Assembly (NCBI GenBank): GCA_045598025.1
Contig: JAZLLH010000033.1
Location: 1-49,076, forward strand
Direction of reading: 5' to 3'
Source: UBA1195 sp045598025
Lineage (GTDB): Bacteria > Bacteroidota > Bacteroidia > Bacteroidales > WCHB1-69
DNA length: 49,076 nucleotides
Positions within the stretch are counted from its first letter, which is position 1, and the number at the start of each line of letters is the position of its first letter. Below, one piece after another: positions 1-8,800 of this stretch. The notes beneath the pieces are model-generated. The model was not told the origin of the DNA. It made no database searches and worked only from the letters and a program-made list of their open reading frames with translations. A program made the position numbers and the translations under genes.

Positions 1-536
1 TGATAATAATCATAGTGGTAAGATAAGAATACATCCCATTTATCGATATCGTATCCCAAACGAAATCCAGGACTGATGATGAATGTCGTGGTTTCATCTT
101 TTATTTTTCCCTGAGGTACATGAGCCAACTTGAAATTGGCATGACATACGCCCATGGCAAATTCTGGCGTAAAGTTAAACTTTTTAATGTCAAAACGATA
201 GTTTGGTGCAAACAATATGGAATGGGTTTGCTCTGTGCTAGGGATTTTTTCATGATTTATCGTTCGAGCATTAGGATCGTCTCTTTTATAAGCATAACCG
301 ATACTTATGCCCAAACCTTTCCATATAGTCCTGTTATATTGCACATACACTGCAGGACTGAACTCTGCTATCGGTTTGGCATTCCTTCTCTGCGATACCA
401 TGAACGCCCCGCCGCTCACCAGAACGGAATTTTTCTTTTCCGGAGCAGAAGACTGCCGTGGTTCAACCTGCTGCTGGGCTTTTGAATTCACAAACGTCAG
501 CATCAGCATACAAAAAACAAATATCGTCTTTTTCAT
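1..536 (-). CDS. Outer-membrane beta-barrel-like protein, 3' end outside the window
   Basis: An open frame runs from an ATG at 536 to the left edge of the window without a stop (178 codons visible). Residues 1-20 form a signal peptide (MKKT, a hydrophobic core, then NSKAQ). After a short charged linker the sequence alternates polar and aromatic residues with Tyr-rich turns, as in small Bacteroidota outer-membrane barrels (for example stretches ending GLGISIGYAYK and FAMGVCHANF). The start is set by an AGGAGG six bases upstream, lying inside the last codons of the preceding lipoprotein gene, so the two are probably translationally coupled. No specific function is recognised. Barrel identity is an inference from composition; the missing C-terminus, where the last strand would end in an aromatic residue, would decide it. 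Confidence 0.7.
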   Translation of the reverse strand, partial: MKKTIFVFCMLMLTFVNSKAQQQVEPRQSSAPEKKNSVLVSGGAFMVSQRRNAKPIAEFSPAVYVQYNRTIWKGLGISIGYAYKRDDPNARTINHEKIPSTEQTHSILFAPNYRFDIKKFNFTPEFAMGVCHANFKLAHVPQGKIKDETTTFIISPGFRLGYDIDKWDVFLSYHYDYY

Positions 537-537
537 T

Positions 538-1179
538 TCATTCCTCCTTTCTGATTTCAATGTCATTGGAGTCTGACACAAAAATGTATGGGACAGCAAA
601 TCTCGCAAGGGACATATTATATCCAGGAGCAATTTCCGAATCGAATAATGTGTCGGCGACATATAGCAAATTGCATTTCCCCTTTAAAAACAGTTTTTTG
701 TTTTTTTCACCAACCACTTTGTTTATTATGTCTTTATGGACTTTTGTTGTATCAACACCAACAATGATGTATGGAGCAACATCCTGACTCTTATCACATA
801 TTTTATACAGGACACTCCTTAGATAGGTATCCAAATTCTTTTCACGCCACAGGTCATAGTCATTCGTACAAAATTTAATGTAGTAGTCGGAATTTCCGGA
901 TTTGGAAATTTCCTTAATGACGTAACCGCACACTTTAACTGAATCACCTTCCTTCAAACCGGAGCGGGTGTTGAAACAGCAGCTCCATTCCCAGCCTCCC
1001 ACATGATAAAACACTGATTGTACGGAATTGTACTGGCCAACAACCATGTCTTCAATGGTATTGGCTTTCTTTTGAAAGCTGACGCAATCTGTGCCGTCGC
1101 CTTCCGGTAATTGCAGTTTACTGCATGAAACAAATAGTAAACAAACAGATGCTATCATTACAAATACATTTCTTTTCAT
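538..1179 (-). CDS. Predicted lipoprotein, function unknown
   Basis: A 213-residue protein starting MKRNVFVMIA with a hydrophobic core and a lipobox (LFVSC), so it should be lipidated and held in an outer or inner membrane leaflet. An in-frame ATG lies six codons further up, at 1197, but an AGGAG stands seven bases before the ATG at 1179 and this start gives a normal lipoprotein signal, so I chose it. The mature part is acidic with scattered Cys and no domain I recognise. It follows a decayed copy of a tail-fibre-like gene, in the same arrangement as the lipoprotein at 3780-4421 follows the intact copy, but the two lipoproteins show no clear sequence similarity. Its stop overlaps the Shine-Dalgarno region of the next gene. 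Confidence 0.75.
   Translation of the reverse strand: MKRNVFVMIASVCLLFVSCSKLQLPEGDGTDCVSFQKKANTIEDMVVGQYNSVQSVFYHVGGWEWSCCFNTRSGLKEGDSVKVCGYVIKEISKSGNSDYYIKFCTNDYDLWREKNLDTYLRSVLYKICDKSQDVAPYIIVGVDTTKVHKDIINKVVGEKNKKLFLKGKCNLLYVADTLFDSEIAPGYNMSLARFAVPYIFVSDSNDIEIRKEE
543..548 (-). promoter_or_regulatory. Ribosome binding site AGGAGG inside the preceding gene
   Basis: AGGAGG sits six bases before the ATG at 536 and forms part of the Lys-Glu-Glu-stop end of the lipoprotein gene. The same string, AAAGGAGGAATGAAATG, occurs at 4419-4435 before another lipoprotein gene. It decides the start of the barrel-like gene. Confidence 0.6.
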
Positions 1180-1183
1180 CACT

Positions 1184-1327
1184 TTACTCCTTTCCATTTT
1201 TCAGTTCATCAATTTGTTTTTGCAGGTCAATGATGTACTTTGTGAGTTCCTCCACCTTCTGCAGCAGCAGGGTGTTCATCGCGCCAAGGGCTACGCTGCC
1301 CTGCTTCAAAGACAAATGTTTCTTCAT
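1184..1327 (-). pseudogene. Internally deleted copy of the tail-fibre-like gene
   Basis: A 47-codon reading frame begins MKKHLS, the same six residues as the intact 385-residue protein at 4423-5580, then jumps directly to QGS..LGAMNTLLLQKVEELT and ends IDELKNGKE. The intact protein has this C-terminal stretch (QGSLDLGAMNTLLLQKVEEL) only after more than 330 further residues. The upstream DNA (about 1328-1360) also closely matches the DNA upstream of the intact gene. This is what a large internal deletion of a second copy would leave. The product, if made, has no signal peptide and would be a short amphipathic coiled coil. I regard it as a pseudogene, though the frame has stayed open and a small peptide cannot be excluded. 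Confidence 0.75.
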
Positions 1328-1370
1328 AACAATGTATTTTAAGGTTGATAAAAAAGAAAATTCCACGGCG

Positions 1371-1397
1371 CAAATTTACAAAATTTCCGAATACGGA
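1371..1397 (-). promoter_or_regulatory. Degenerate promoter of the deleted gene copy
   Basis: TAAATTTG at 1371-1378 matches the Bacteroidota -7 element. At the position where the intact copy has TTTG (15 bases further up) this copy has TCCG, at 1394-1397. The intervening bases align with those of the promoter at 5625-5651, so it looks like a duplicated promoter that has lost its -33 element. Confidence 0.45.
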
Positions 1398-1483
1398 AAC
1401 GACATTGCAGTTTTTTTTACAGCAATGTAAATCAATATTTTACGTCATTATTTTTCAAAATCCGACTGCTCGTGAAGCGGAAA

Positions 1484-1500
1484 TTCCGGAAAATCCGGAA
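1484..1500 (-). terminator. Short hairpin after the C25 peptidase gene
   Basis: TTCCGGA and TCCGGAA pair as a 7-bp stem with a 3-base loop, 16 bases beyond the stop of the peptidase gene. No T-run follows directly, so it may be only a weak terminator or an RNA-stabilising hairpin. A looser version lies near 5740-5760, behind the duplicated sorting-domain remnant. Confidence 0.3.
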
Positions 1501-1516
1501 GCAGGATGAACGATGC

Positions 1517-3766
1517 CTATTCCTTCACAAACTTCCCGGTATAGGCCTTTCCAGCCGCGGTCTGCAGCTTCAGCAGGTACATGCCCGCCGGAAGGGCGGA
1601 AACGTCAATTCCGGAGCCGGTGAGCCTGTCTTTCCGCAGTATCACCCGTCCCAACATGTCGCTGACAACAATCCGTTCCACTTCCGATTCTCCGTCCGGA
1701 AGCTGCAGATGCAGCAGCCCCGAAACGGGATTGGGCCAGATTTTCAGCGCACGTCCGGATTCCGGTTCGGAAACGGAAGTAGAGGAAGAATCCTGCTGCG
1801 GCATGTACGCATGATGCATCGGAAGGACTGTGTTTCTTTCAGCCATGCTTTGCTGCACGGTCCTTCCGGAGCATGGAGCTATGACCGCCTCGAAATCGGA
1901 ACCTTCTGCAGCATAGAAACCATCGGTCAACACGATTTCTTCTCCGGCTTGCAGAGAAACGCTTGCTCCATTATTGACAGTAAATGCATTGTTGTTCCTG
2001 ATTAAATGTTCCGCCTGTATGTTCAAACTATTCCCGCTTGCGACATTCACATTTTGAGTGAAGATATAATTGTAAAAACAATCAATACCACCTAATTTTA
2101 AAGAGGGGTCTCCTAACAGGTTGTACGCTCTGATATGTTTTTTTCGATCATTTTTGGGTTTGTAAAAATCGTTTATACCCAATTGAAGCCATGCTGAAAG
2201 TGTGAGGTTTTCGCTAAAATGAGAAAAAACAGCAACCAACATTTTGTTGTTTTTTCCTCTATCGGTATCTATCGTTGCTCCCCAAAAGGCGGATGCACCA
2301 TGAGAATCCCGCAAACAATGTTCACCAAAACAGTACTCGTCCTGCCAAGCATAATCACCGCTGCTACATGCTACGGAAAGAAAAATGGGATATGTGTGTG
2401 CACTGGAAGAAGAAATGTCCATGCAATCCGGACCGCAGCTACTATTGTCATACTTGGCTTTACATATCTCCAATTGGTCTTCCTTCCCGTGTCCTCTGTA
2501 TATGTAAAATAAATTATCGTCATTTAACGCAGCTACTGCTTCATCTATTGTACCACCGTCTTGCCCATAAATTCTCTGACTGGTAAATCCTGCATTTTCC
2601 AAATCCGGACGGATTGTTTCAAGTGCCTTTTTAAAACGTCTTTGTCCGCCAAATTTTTTATGTGAATGTCCGGATACAAGAGTGGCCGTTTTGCTGAAAA
2701 ACTGTATGTTCTGCTCCATATACATCGTTTTCCGGATAGTTTCCACTAATTGAGTGCGGCTTTGAACCGAAAACCTTCCAAGGTATACATCTGTTTTCTC
2801 ATCATTGCCATCCAAAAGCGCGTATTCCAAATCCGTTATCGGATTATCCTCGTTTCCATCTACTCCTGCAGAGGCTGGAATTTTGTCGACATCACCGACC
2901 AGCAGTACATATTCGGGGCGCGTGACGGTATTATTGTACTGATTCAAAATGTAGTTTTTGATGGATGAACTACTTGTCCCCGTGATGTTGGTGTTGACAA
3001 CGGTTACATTGTACCCTAAGTTGCTTTTATATTGAACAAATTCGGAGATAGTATTTTCAAATTCCGGAGCAGTAATAATCAAATAGTTTTCCCTGTCCAG
3101 GTCACCGTAATCACGCGTCATATTGTAGTTTGCAAACAGTTGTCTGAAATATGTCTCTGTTGAGAGCGTAACTCTTTGATCAAATGTATTTTCATCCTCT
3201 TCCAGATTATAGGCAACCATAATGACGGTTTGGGTCAACACTATAACCAGACCTTCGCTTGGAATATATCGGAATGGATTAATTGACAACAAAATGCCTT
3301 TTTCACCAAATGCTATATATTCCTCCAATAATACCGGGTTGAAGTTCAGGAAAGTATCTGAAGAAAGGTAAAAACTGCTATTCATGCGGAAAGTGGCACT
3401 GGTATCGTTTTCCGACATATCATCCTGCACAGGCAATAGCGGTTTTGACACATAAAATGTATCCATCTGCCTTTCCGTTAACGTAACCACATAATTATAG
3501 GCATTTTGTGGAACATTCAAATTCAGCAGGAATTGAGGCAATGATGGGAAACCGATACTGTCTGTTTCGTCATGCATGTTGTCGTTCATCTCTATAAAAC
3601 TGAAAATTTGAGACACCCCGTACCCTAAAGGCAGTACCGTATCTTTCACTTGGTAGGACGGAATCTGATATATATATTCAATGCATCCATCAGGTGTTTG
3701 AGCTTTGGAATGTTGTATTGTACAAGCCATTAAAACAATAATGGAGAATATTATTGACTTTTTCAT
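1517..3766 (-). CDS. Secreted gingipain-family (C25) cysteine peptidase with T9SS sorting domain
   Basis: This 749-residue protein has a signal peptide (about 1-22, ending SKAQ), an N-terminal prodomain-like region to about 220, and a caspase-fold C25 peptidase domain at about 225-560. The domain holds the catalytic pair: His426 in YRGHG and Cys467 in LSVACSSGD, as in gingipains. LLVGDVDKIP (about 288-297) and NLLGDPSLKLGG (549-560) are also typical of the family. Residues 565-632 contain a beta-rich module ending in the GFYAAEGSDFEA pattern. The last 75 residues, from LKIWPNPVSG to YTGKFVKE, are a T9SS type A sorting domain, so the enzyme should be exported through SprA and attached or released at the surface. 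It follows the lipoprotein gene at 3780 after 13 bases and is probably co-transcribed. Cleavage specificity cannot be read from the sequence. Confidence 0.9.
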   Translation of the reverse strand: MKKSIIFSIIVLMACTIQHSKAQTPDGCIEYIYQIPSYQVKDTVLPLGYGVSQIFSFIEMNDNMHDETDSIGFPSLPQFLLNLNVPQNAYNYVVTLTERQMDTFYVSKPLLPVQDDMSENDTSATFRMNSSFYLSSDTFLNFNPVLLEEYIAFGEKGILLSINPFRYIPSEGLVIVLTQTVIMVAYNLEEDENTFDQRVTLSTETYFRQLFANYNMTRDYGDLDRENYLIITAPEFENTISEFVQYKSNLGYNVTVVNTNITGTSSSSIKNYILNQYNNTVTRPEYVLLVGDVDKIPASAGVDGNEDNPITDLEYALLDGNDEKTDVYLGRFSVQSRTQLVETIRKTMYMEQNIQFFSKTATLVSGHSHKKFGGQRRFKKALETIRPDLENAGFTSQRIYGQDGGTIDEAVAALNDDNLFYIYRGHGKEDQLEICKAKYDNSSCGPDCMDISSSSAHTYPIFLSVACSSGDYAWQDEYCFGEHCLRDSHGASAFWGATIDTDRGKNNKMLVAVFSHFSENLTLSAWLQLGINDFYKPKNDRKKHIRAYNLLGDPSLKLGGIDCFYNYIFTQNVNVASGNSLNIQAEHLIRNNNAFTVNNGASVSLQAGEEIVLTDGFYAAEGSDFEAVIAPCSGRTVQQSMAERNTVLPMHHAYMPQQDSSSTSVSEPESGRALKIWPNPVSGLLHLQLPDGESEVERIVVSDMLGRVILRKDRLTGSGIDVSALPAGMYLLKLQTAAGKAYTGKFVKE

Positions 3767-3779
3767 AATTGTTCATGTT

Positions 3780-4421
3780 TTATTTTAACAAACGCCAAAC
3801 GCAGTCTCTATCAGCGTTATAAAAACTTTCCAAACCTATATCTTTTTTATGCACAACATTTTGTATATGTTTTCCCCCACTATAGAACCTGCAATCGGTG
3901 GGATAACTGACTATCCTCTCCAAACGACTTTTGTTATATATTGATGATGTTACCATTTCATATGGTATTTGTTTTCCCAATGTTTTTTCACAATAGCGGT
4001 CATTTCCATATCCGCTGAATATGAAGCCTTCTACCCAATCAGTGATTGTGTCAACAAAATAGCATCCGGTATAAAATTCTGTCTTAAAAGGAGATGTGGT
4101 TGTATTAGAAAAAATGAGTACTATATCACAAGAACCATCACCTTCATAGTAATAATATCTTACCTTTTCGCACTCGCAATCACAATTTATGCGTCTTCGA
4201 GTATGCACTGCGGGCAATGTTCCTATATGAATGGTATAGAGTAATTTGTCTCCTTTCTCGTTCTGGAATTCCACAGTTTGCCCATCAGTATAGGGATAAT
4301 AGGAATCTATGATTTTTTCAGAAATAAAATAACAATCGTATTCTTTTCCGCAGGAGGTGAATGTTCCTGAGCAGGCAATAAAGAAGAGGACTGTAAAAGC
4401 GGTCATTATGATTTTCTTCAT
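3780..4421 (-). CDS. Predicted lipoprotein, function unknown
   Basis: A 213-residue protein with an N-terminal hydrophobic segment and two candidate lipid-attachment cysteines: Cys17 in FFIAC and Cys24 in FTSC. The mature protein is rich in Tyr and Cys (a CDCEC cluster near residue 80) and has no domain I recognise. The Cys content suggests disulfides in the periplasm or at the surface. The start is fixed by AGGAGG six bases upstream, which lies in the last codons of the tail-fibre-like gene, whose stop overlaps the spacer. It sits between that gene and the C25 peptidase and is likely part of the same transcript. No similarity to the lipoprotein at 538-1179 is evident beyond the signal. Confidence 0.75.
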   Translation of the reverse strand: MKKIIMTAFTVLFFIACSGTFTSCGKEYDCYFISEKIIDSYYPYTDGQTVEFQNEKGDKLLYTIHIGTLPAVHTRRRINCDCECEKVRYYYYEGDGSCDIVLIFSNTTTSPFKTEFYTGCYFVDTITDWVEGFIFSGYGNDRYCEKTLGKQIPYEMVTSSIYNKSRLERIVSYPTDCRFYSGGKHIQNVVHKKDIGLESFYNADRDCVWRLLK

Positions 4422-4422
4422 T

Positions 4423-5580
4423 TCATTCCTCCTTTCCTTTTTTCAGTTCGTCAATCTGTTTCTGCAAGTCAATGACATAGCGGGTGAGTTCCTCCACCTT
4501 CTGCAGCAGCAGGGTGTTCATCGCACCAAGGTCCAAGCTGCCCTGTTCTTCCACCTCCGTTGCAGAAGGAATACCGGGCAGGTGTCGGTGTTCGTTCACA
4601 TAATTTTCCAATTCGGCAAGTGTCATCATTTTGTAATCACTTCCGAATACATAATCCGGCCAATAAGTCGCATCCGTATTCACCCGAACGGCTTTGGCCA
4701 ACACCGTACCGTTTACGGAAAGTTTCTCTTGAGGATTGCTGGTACCTATACCTACATTGCCGTCGTCAGCCAAAAACAGCCTGTAATTGTGCACATTCTG
4801 ATTCTGTCCGGAGGGTTGCCAGAAATTAAGGCCGTATCCCAGACTGGCATCATTCATGTATTCAATGCCCCAATTTCCATATTGTGTATTGTTGTCAATA
4901 TCCGAGCCAAACAAAAGGCTTCCGTTGGTTGAACCCGGAGCACGGTTGCCAACGGATGAAGTCTTGCTGATCAGAATATTCCCGTTAACCACATGGAGCA
5001 TTTGGGTGGGTTCCTCAGTTCCGATTCCAACGTTCCCCTGTGGGGTGAAATTCATGATATTCAGATCCTGCACACCTATAGTCAGAAGATTGTTTTCTTG
5101 CTGGCGCAGGAATCCCTGTTGCCCGTGAATATAGAGTAGTAGCCCTTTGTTAGACTCTGCACCCGTAGCAGCGTTGGTAATCTGCAAGCCGGAATAATCT
5201 GATGATGTGATGGATGATGTATTTCTTGAAAAAAAAGAACTGTTAGAGGAACGTTCCCCATTCTCCCTGATTGGAGGAAGTTCGGGATCTTCAAAGTTGA
5301 ACTCCGCATAATGCCCCCGTGTATAACCGGAATGAATATGAAGCGGATTTTTCGGAGCATTGGTTCCTACTCCTAAAAAACCGTTTTTATGACTGAAAAT
5401 ACCGCATTGTGTTCCTGCTGTATAAAAACGTAGCGGCTGTTGGCTTAAAGTACCTAAAATGGCTTGTCCGTTATTCGTATTGTTTCCGCTGAGCGACCAG
5501 CTGTTTTGCGCCCGAAGGGAATGAACAGACAAGAGCAACATCAGGGACATTGCACAGATAAAAGATAAATGTTTCTTCAT
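4423..5580 (-). CDS. Tail-fibre-like surface protein with C-terminal coiled coil
   Basis: A 385-residue exported protein: signal peptide about 1-24 (ending LRAQ), then repeated GNVGIGT..P..LHV/LSVNG units (three or four copies, for example around residues 70, 190 and 275) typical of phage-tail-fibre-like beta structures. The C-terminal module contains WPDYVF, LAELENYV, HRHLPGIPSA and LGAMNTLLLQKVEELT, then a coiled coil ending IDELKKGKEE. This C-terminal module is widespread in Bacteroidota surface proteins and resembles trimerising tail-spike ends; the trimer is inference. It carries no T9SS sorting domain. It is the first gene of the left cluster, with a promoter at 5625-5651, and its last codons provide the ribosome binding site for the lipoprotein gene. 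A deleted copy lies at 1184-1327. Confidence 0.75.
   Translation of the reverse strand: MKKHLSFICAMSLMLLLSVHSLRAQNSWSLSGNNTNNGQAILGTLSQQPLRFYTAGTQCGIFSHKNGFLGVGTNAPKNPLHIHSGYTRGHYAEFNFEDPELPPIRENGERSSNSSFFSRNTSSITSSDYSGLQITNAATGAESNKGLLLYIHGQQGFLRQQENNLLTIGVQDLNIMNFTPQGNVGIGTEEPTQMLHVVNGNILISKTSSVGNRAPGSTNGSLLFGSDIDNNTQYGNWGIEYMNDASLGYGLNFWQPSGQNQNVHNYRLFLADDGNVGIGTSNPQEKLSVNGTVLAKAVRVNTDATYWPDYVFGSDYKMMTLAELENYVNEHRHLPGIPSATEVEEQGSLDLGAMNTLLLQKVEELTRYVIDLQKQIDELKKGKEE
4428..4433 (-). promoter_or_regulatory. Ribosome binding site AGGAGG inside the preceding gene
   Basis: AGGAGG six bases before the ATG at 4421, formed by the Lys-Glu-Glu codons at the end of the tail-fibre-like gene. It decides the lipoprotein start and implies translational coupling. 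Confidence 0.6.
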
Positions 5581-5624
5581 AACAAATGTATTTTAAGGTT
5601 GATAAAACAGGAAATCTGACATCG

Positions 5625-5651
5625 CAAATATACGCATTTTTTGAATACAAA
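5625..5651 (-). promoter_or_regulatory. Bacteroidota-type promoter for the left surface cluster
   Basis: TTTG (5648-5651) and TATATTTG (5625-5632) are separated by 15 bases, about 45 bases upstream of the ATG at 5580. The same 15-base spacing recurs at three other promoters in the window. Confidence 0.6.
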
Positions 5652-5772
5652 AAAGCCCTGTCAATGTATTTTTTTGCATTATAAATCAATATCTTATGAT
5701 ATAATATCAAAAAAAATCAGCAGGTTTTGGAAGCAGAAATTCCGGATAATATGGAATCCGGATGTTCAAAGC

Positions 5773-5817
5773 CTAATCCTTCACAAACTTCCCGGTATAG
5801 GCCTGCTCCGCCGCGGT
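5773..5817 (-). pseudogene. Remnant of a T9SS type A sorting domain directly behind sprA
   Basis: Directly downstream of the sprA stop the minus strand reads T-A-A-E-Q-A-Y-T-G-K-F-V-K-D-stop in one frame. This nearly matches the last residues of the C25 peptidase at 1517 (TAAGKAYTGKFVKE). The DNA identity continues past both stop codons into a spacer with a CCGGAATTTC-type stretch. It has no start and is too short to function. It marks where a duplicated or deleted peptidase-type gene once ended. Confidence 0.75.
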
Positions 5818-5822
5818 CCAGT

Positions 5823-8800
5823 CTATAAGTTCGCGAAATTGATCTTCAGGCTCAAACCGGCTTCAATTCTCAAATTTTTGTATGAGGAAGACAGCACCGG
5901 TGTATTCAGCGTGTGTTCATAGAAGGCAGAGACACTGATTTCCTTGGTCAACTGGTACTCAGCCGTAAAATCTATATACAGTATGCGCGCACCGGCCGAA
6001 GGCTGATTCATATCCTCTTCCAGTTTCCGCAACACCGTCCGGTTATCCCTTATGGAAAAATTCAGATTCAGTATCAGATCACTTACGCTCTGCTTATGGA
6101 CTCCGGAGAAATTATAGGTAATTTTCAGATCCTTGAACCGATAACCGAGACCAATGACAAATTCGTTGTTTGTCTGCTCCGTTATCTGGAAAGCCGCTGT
6201 ACTCAAAGTTACCGTGCGCGACTTTTTCCAAGAAGTCTTGAACTGTATACTATTCTTCATTTTGATGTCCACAGCAATGATAGGATTCATATTCTCGGTC
6301 AGAGACATCTGACCGAACTCGTATTGGGATATGAAGTTGTTCAAAGCGTCTTTTACCGACTGCAAATCACCTTCCATATCATTATACATCAAATTGGTGG
6401 AATAGGATCCTATCTGGTAATTGCAGGTATAGGCATGACTGAGCGTCACACTCTGGAAAATCCTGTTCAGTCCGGGAATCTTGGACAGACCTGTATAATT
6501 CACATTCCAGTTCGGAAGCGGAAACCTTATGAAAGGCGTTGAAAGGGAAACCTGCTGGGGATCCTTTCCCAAATAGGCGGAAATAAAGGCATACGTCAAT
6601 ACATCCTGATTGGACGAACCATAGCCATCCGGAAATTCGTCCATTCCTCGCACATAGGTAGGAACGTTTTCCGCACGATAGGCTGCCAAACGATCTGCAA
6701 TGACTTTGCGGTTGGCCTTGAATTGTTCAAATACAGCATTGACATTGTGCTCGCCATCTTTTACGAAAAAGGTGGACAAACCGATGGTAGACACACTGAA
6801 ATTTCCGGTTCTCTGCTGAGTATAGATTCCATAGGATGCAGTGGCACTGTCATACAGATAATAGTACTGGAACATATTGCTGTATACCCGGGTTCCGTTG
6901 ACTCTGACACGGAAATCCTTTATGGGCTCCAGCGTTACTTGGAACTGCATATTGGTATTGGTTCTCCGCTGAAAAGGATCGTTCAGCATGGAACTGGTAG
7001 TCAGCCACGAATTACGCATGGCAGTCTCTGTGACATCCGTCTGTCCACCGAAAACGAAGAGGAAACCCGGTGCAAAAGCATCCCGACTGGACATACCGAA
7101 CAGATTGGGCTCTATCATCAAACCCGGCAAAAGCGTCCTATTTCCTTCACTGTAAGAGAAGGATGCATTCTTCAGCAGCATGGCCAGACGCAAGAAATTA
7201 TCCAATACTTCCTTGCCGATATTGGGTGGGATATTAGGCTTGGCATTGGGATTCAACGAATCTTTTTTTGCATTGGCAATCAATTGTTTTTGCGCTTCCT
7301 GCCTGGATTTGAGAATGGGTTTGTCCTTCAAACTGCTACCGAAAGTTCCCCTGTTCACTTTTTGCAGATACTTTGACTTATTGTACAGAGAGGTAAAATT
7401 AGCGGTCAGATTAAACTGCTTGGTATTGGAATTCTCCACCTCGTTGCCGATATAACTGACAGCCGGTGCCGAAGCTGTCCAAGCATAGGAAGAACTGTAA
7501 CGTGCCGACGACGTAATCCATCGAAGTCCCGGAATCTTGTTGATAGGAAGCTGATAATTGATGCTGAAATTCTGATCGTAGGTATTCATGCGTCCCAGGG
7601 TGACCACATTGCTCCATACCGAATCCCGTTTTTCCCGGGTGTCAATGCGCCCCTGAGGTTCGTCCACCAAAGCTTCGGCATCCGCATTAAATGTGAATTT
7701 CAGATTCTGCGTCAGATCCCAGGATAAATCATACTCACGGGACCATTCGATATTCTTCGTAAACATGGGTTCCGTGATAATGATACCGGAACTCCTGTTC
7801 CTCAACTTACTTTCGTTGAATATACGGTACATTTCCGTCGTAAAGGAAAACGACTTGGGTATCAGATAGAAATTAAAGTCAGTTATCAGCTTCAGCGCGT
7901 TGCTGTTGGAAAGTTTTTCAAAAGGTTTGTAATTTTTTGGGGTTAAATTGAAGGAATAGCCCAAAATCCCCTTGTGCGTATGCTGATCATCATACTCGTA
8001 ATCTTCGTCTCTGCGCTTTTCCTGGGTATAGGCATAGGTTAGGTAAAAGTTTTCCAAATCCCAAATATGACTTTTTACTTTACCCTCACCCTTATTTTTG
8101 CGCAAATTCACGATATTGAAGTTCTGACGGGTGACCAAATCCACGTTCTGAGCCTTGATGGAATCCCGTTCAGCTTGACTGTGATAAGTGGAAAGATCGG
8201 ATTTCAGTTTTACATCCGGATTCAGGGTGTTGAATTCCGGTGTCGCCGCATTGCGGGAATAATCATAATGCAGAGGAATGCTCACGTTCCACTTTTGAGG
8301 CAGAAGTTTTCCCATTTCCAGATTGGTGGCCACACTCAAGGACGTCGTTGTTTCATCCTGACGTCCGTAAGTGGTGGATTCCAAAGCACCGAATCCAGCG
8401 GTCTTGATGCAGGCAGCAGCGGACAAATCTCCCAAATCAGCCAGATTGACTGTCAAATTGCCGCGAGCAGCCCAACCGGAAGACTCATCGAAATCGCCCA
8501 AACGGAGTTCGTTGACCCACACCTCCACGGATTTTGGCATCATATCGTCATCATCGTTAATGGAGCGTTTTTTGGGATTGCGTATACCCATGAGTATCAC
8601 GTTCACATCCGCCAGATTGGGACTTCCCTTCACATAAATCATGTCCTTGTCGCAAGGCACGCCATATCGTTCATTGATGGGAAAATTACCTCCGCTGCGG
8701 TTGGCAATATTCCGTTCCTGCTTGGCATCAATCAGTTTCTGCAAATCAATATTCACCTGATTCTCCCTCGGCCAAATCAAAGCCGTATCCGTAACATGCC

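Larger units (their letters stand above)
1184..1570 (-). repeat. Left copy of a duplicated segment (decayed)
   Basis: This stretch holds, in order on the minus strand, the last codons of a T9SS sorting domain (AYTGKFVKE, stop), a spacer with a CCGGAATTTC-type stretch, a promoter-like element, the start MKKHLS and the C-terminal coiled coil of the tail-fibre-like protein. The same order occurs at 5817 down to 4423. The two copies therefore descend from one segment; this one lost the middle of the gene. Confidence 0.7.
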
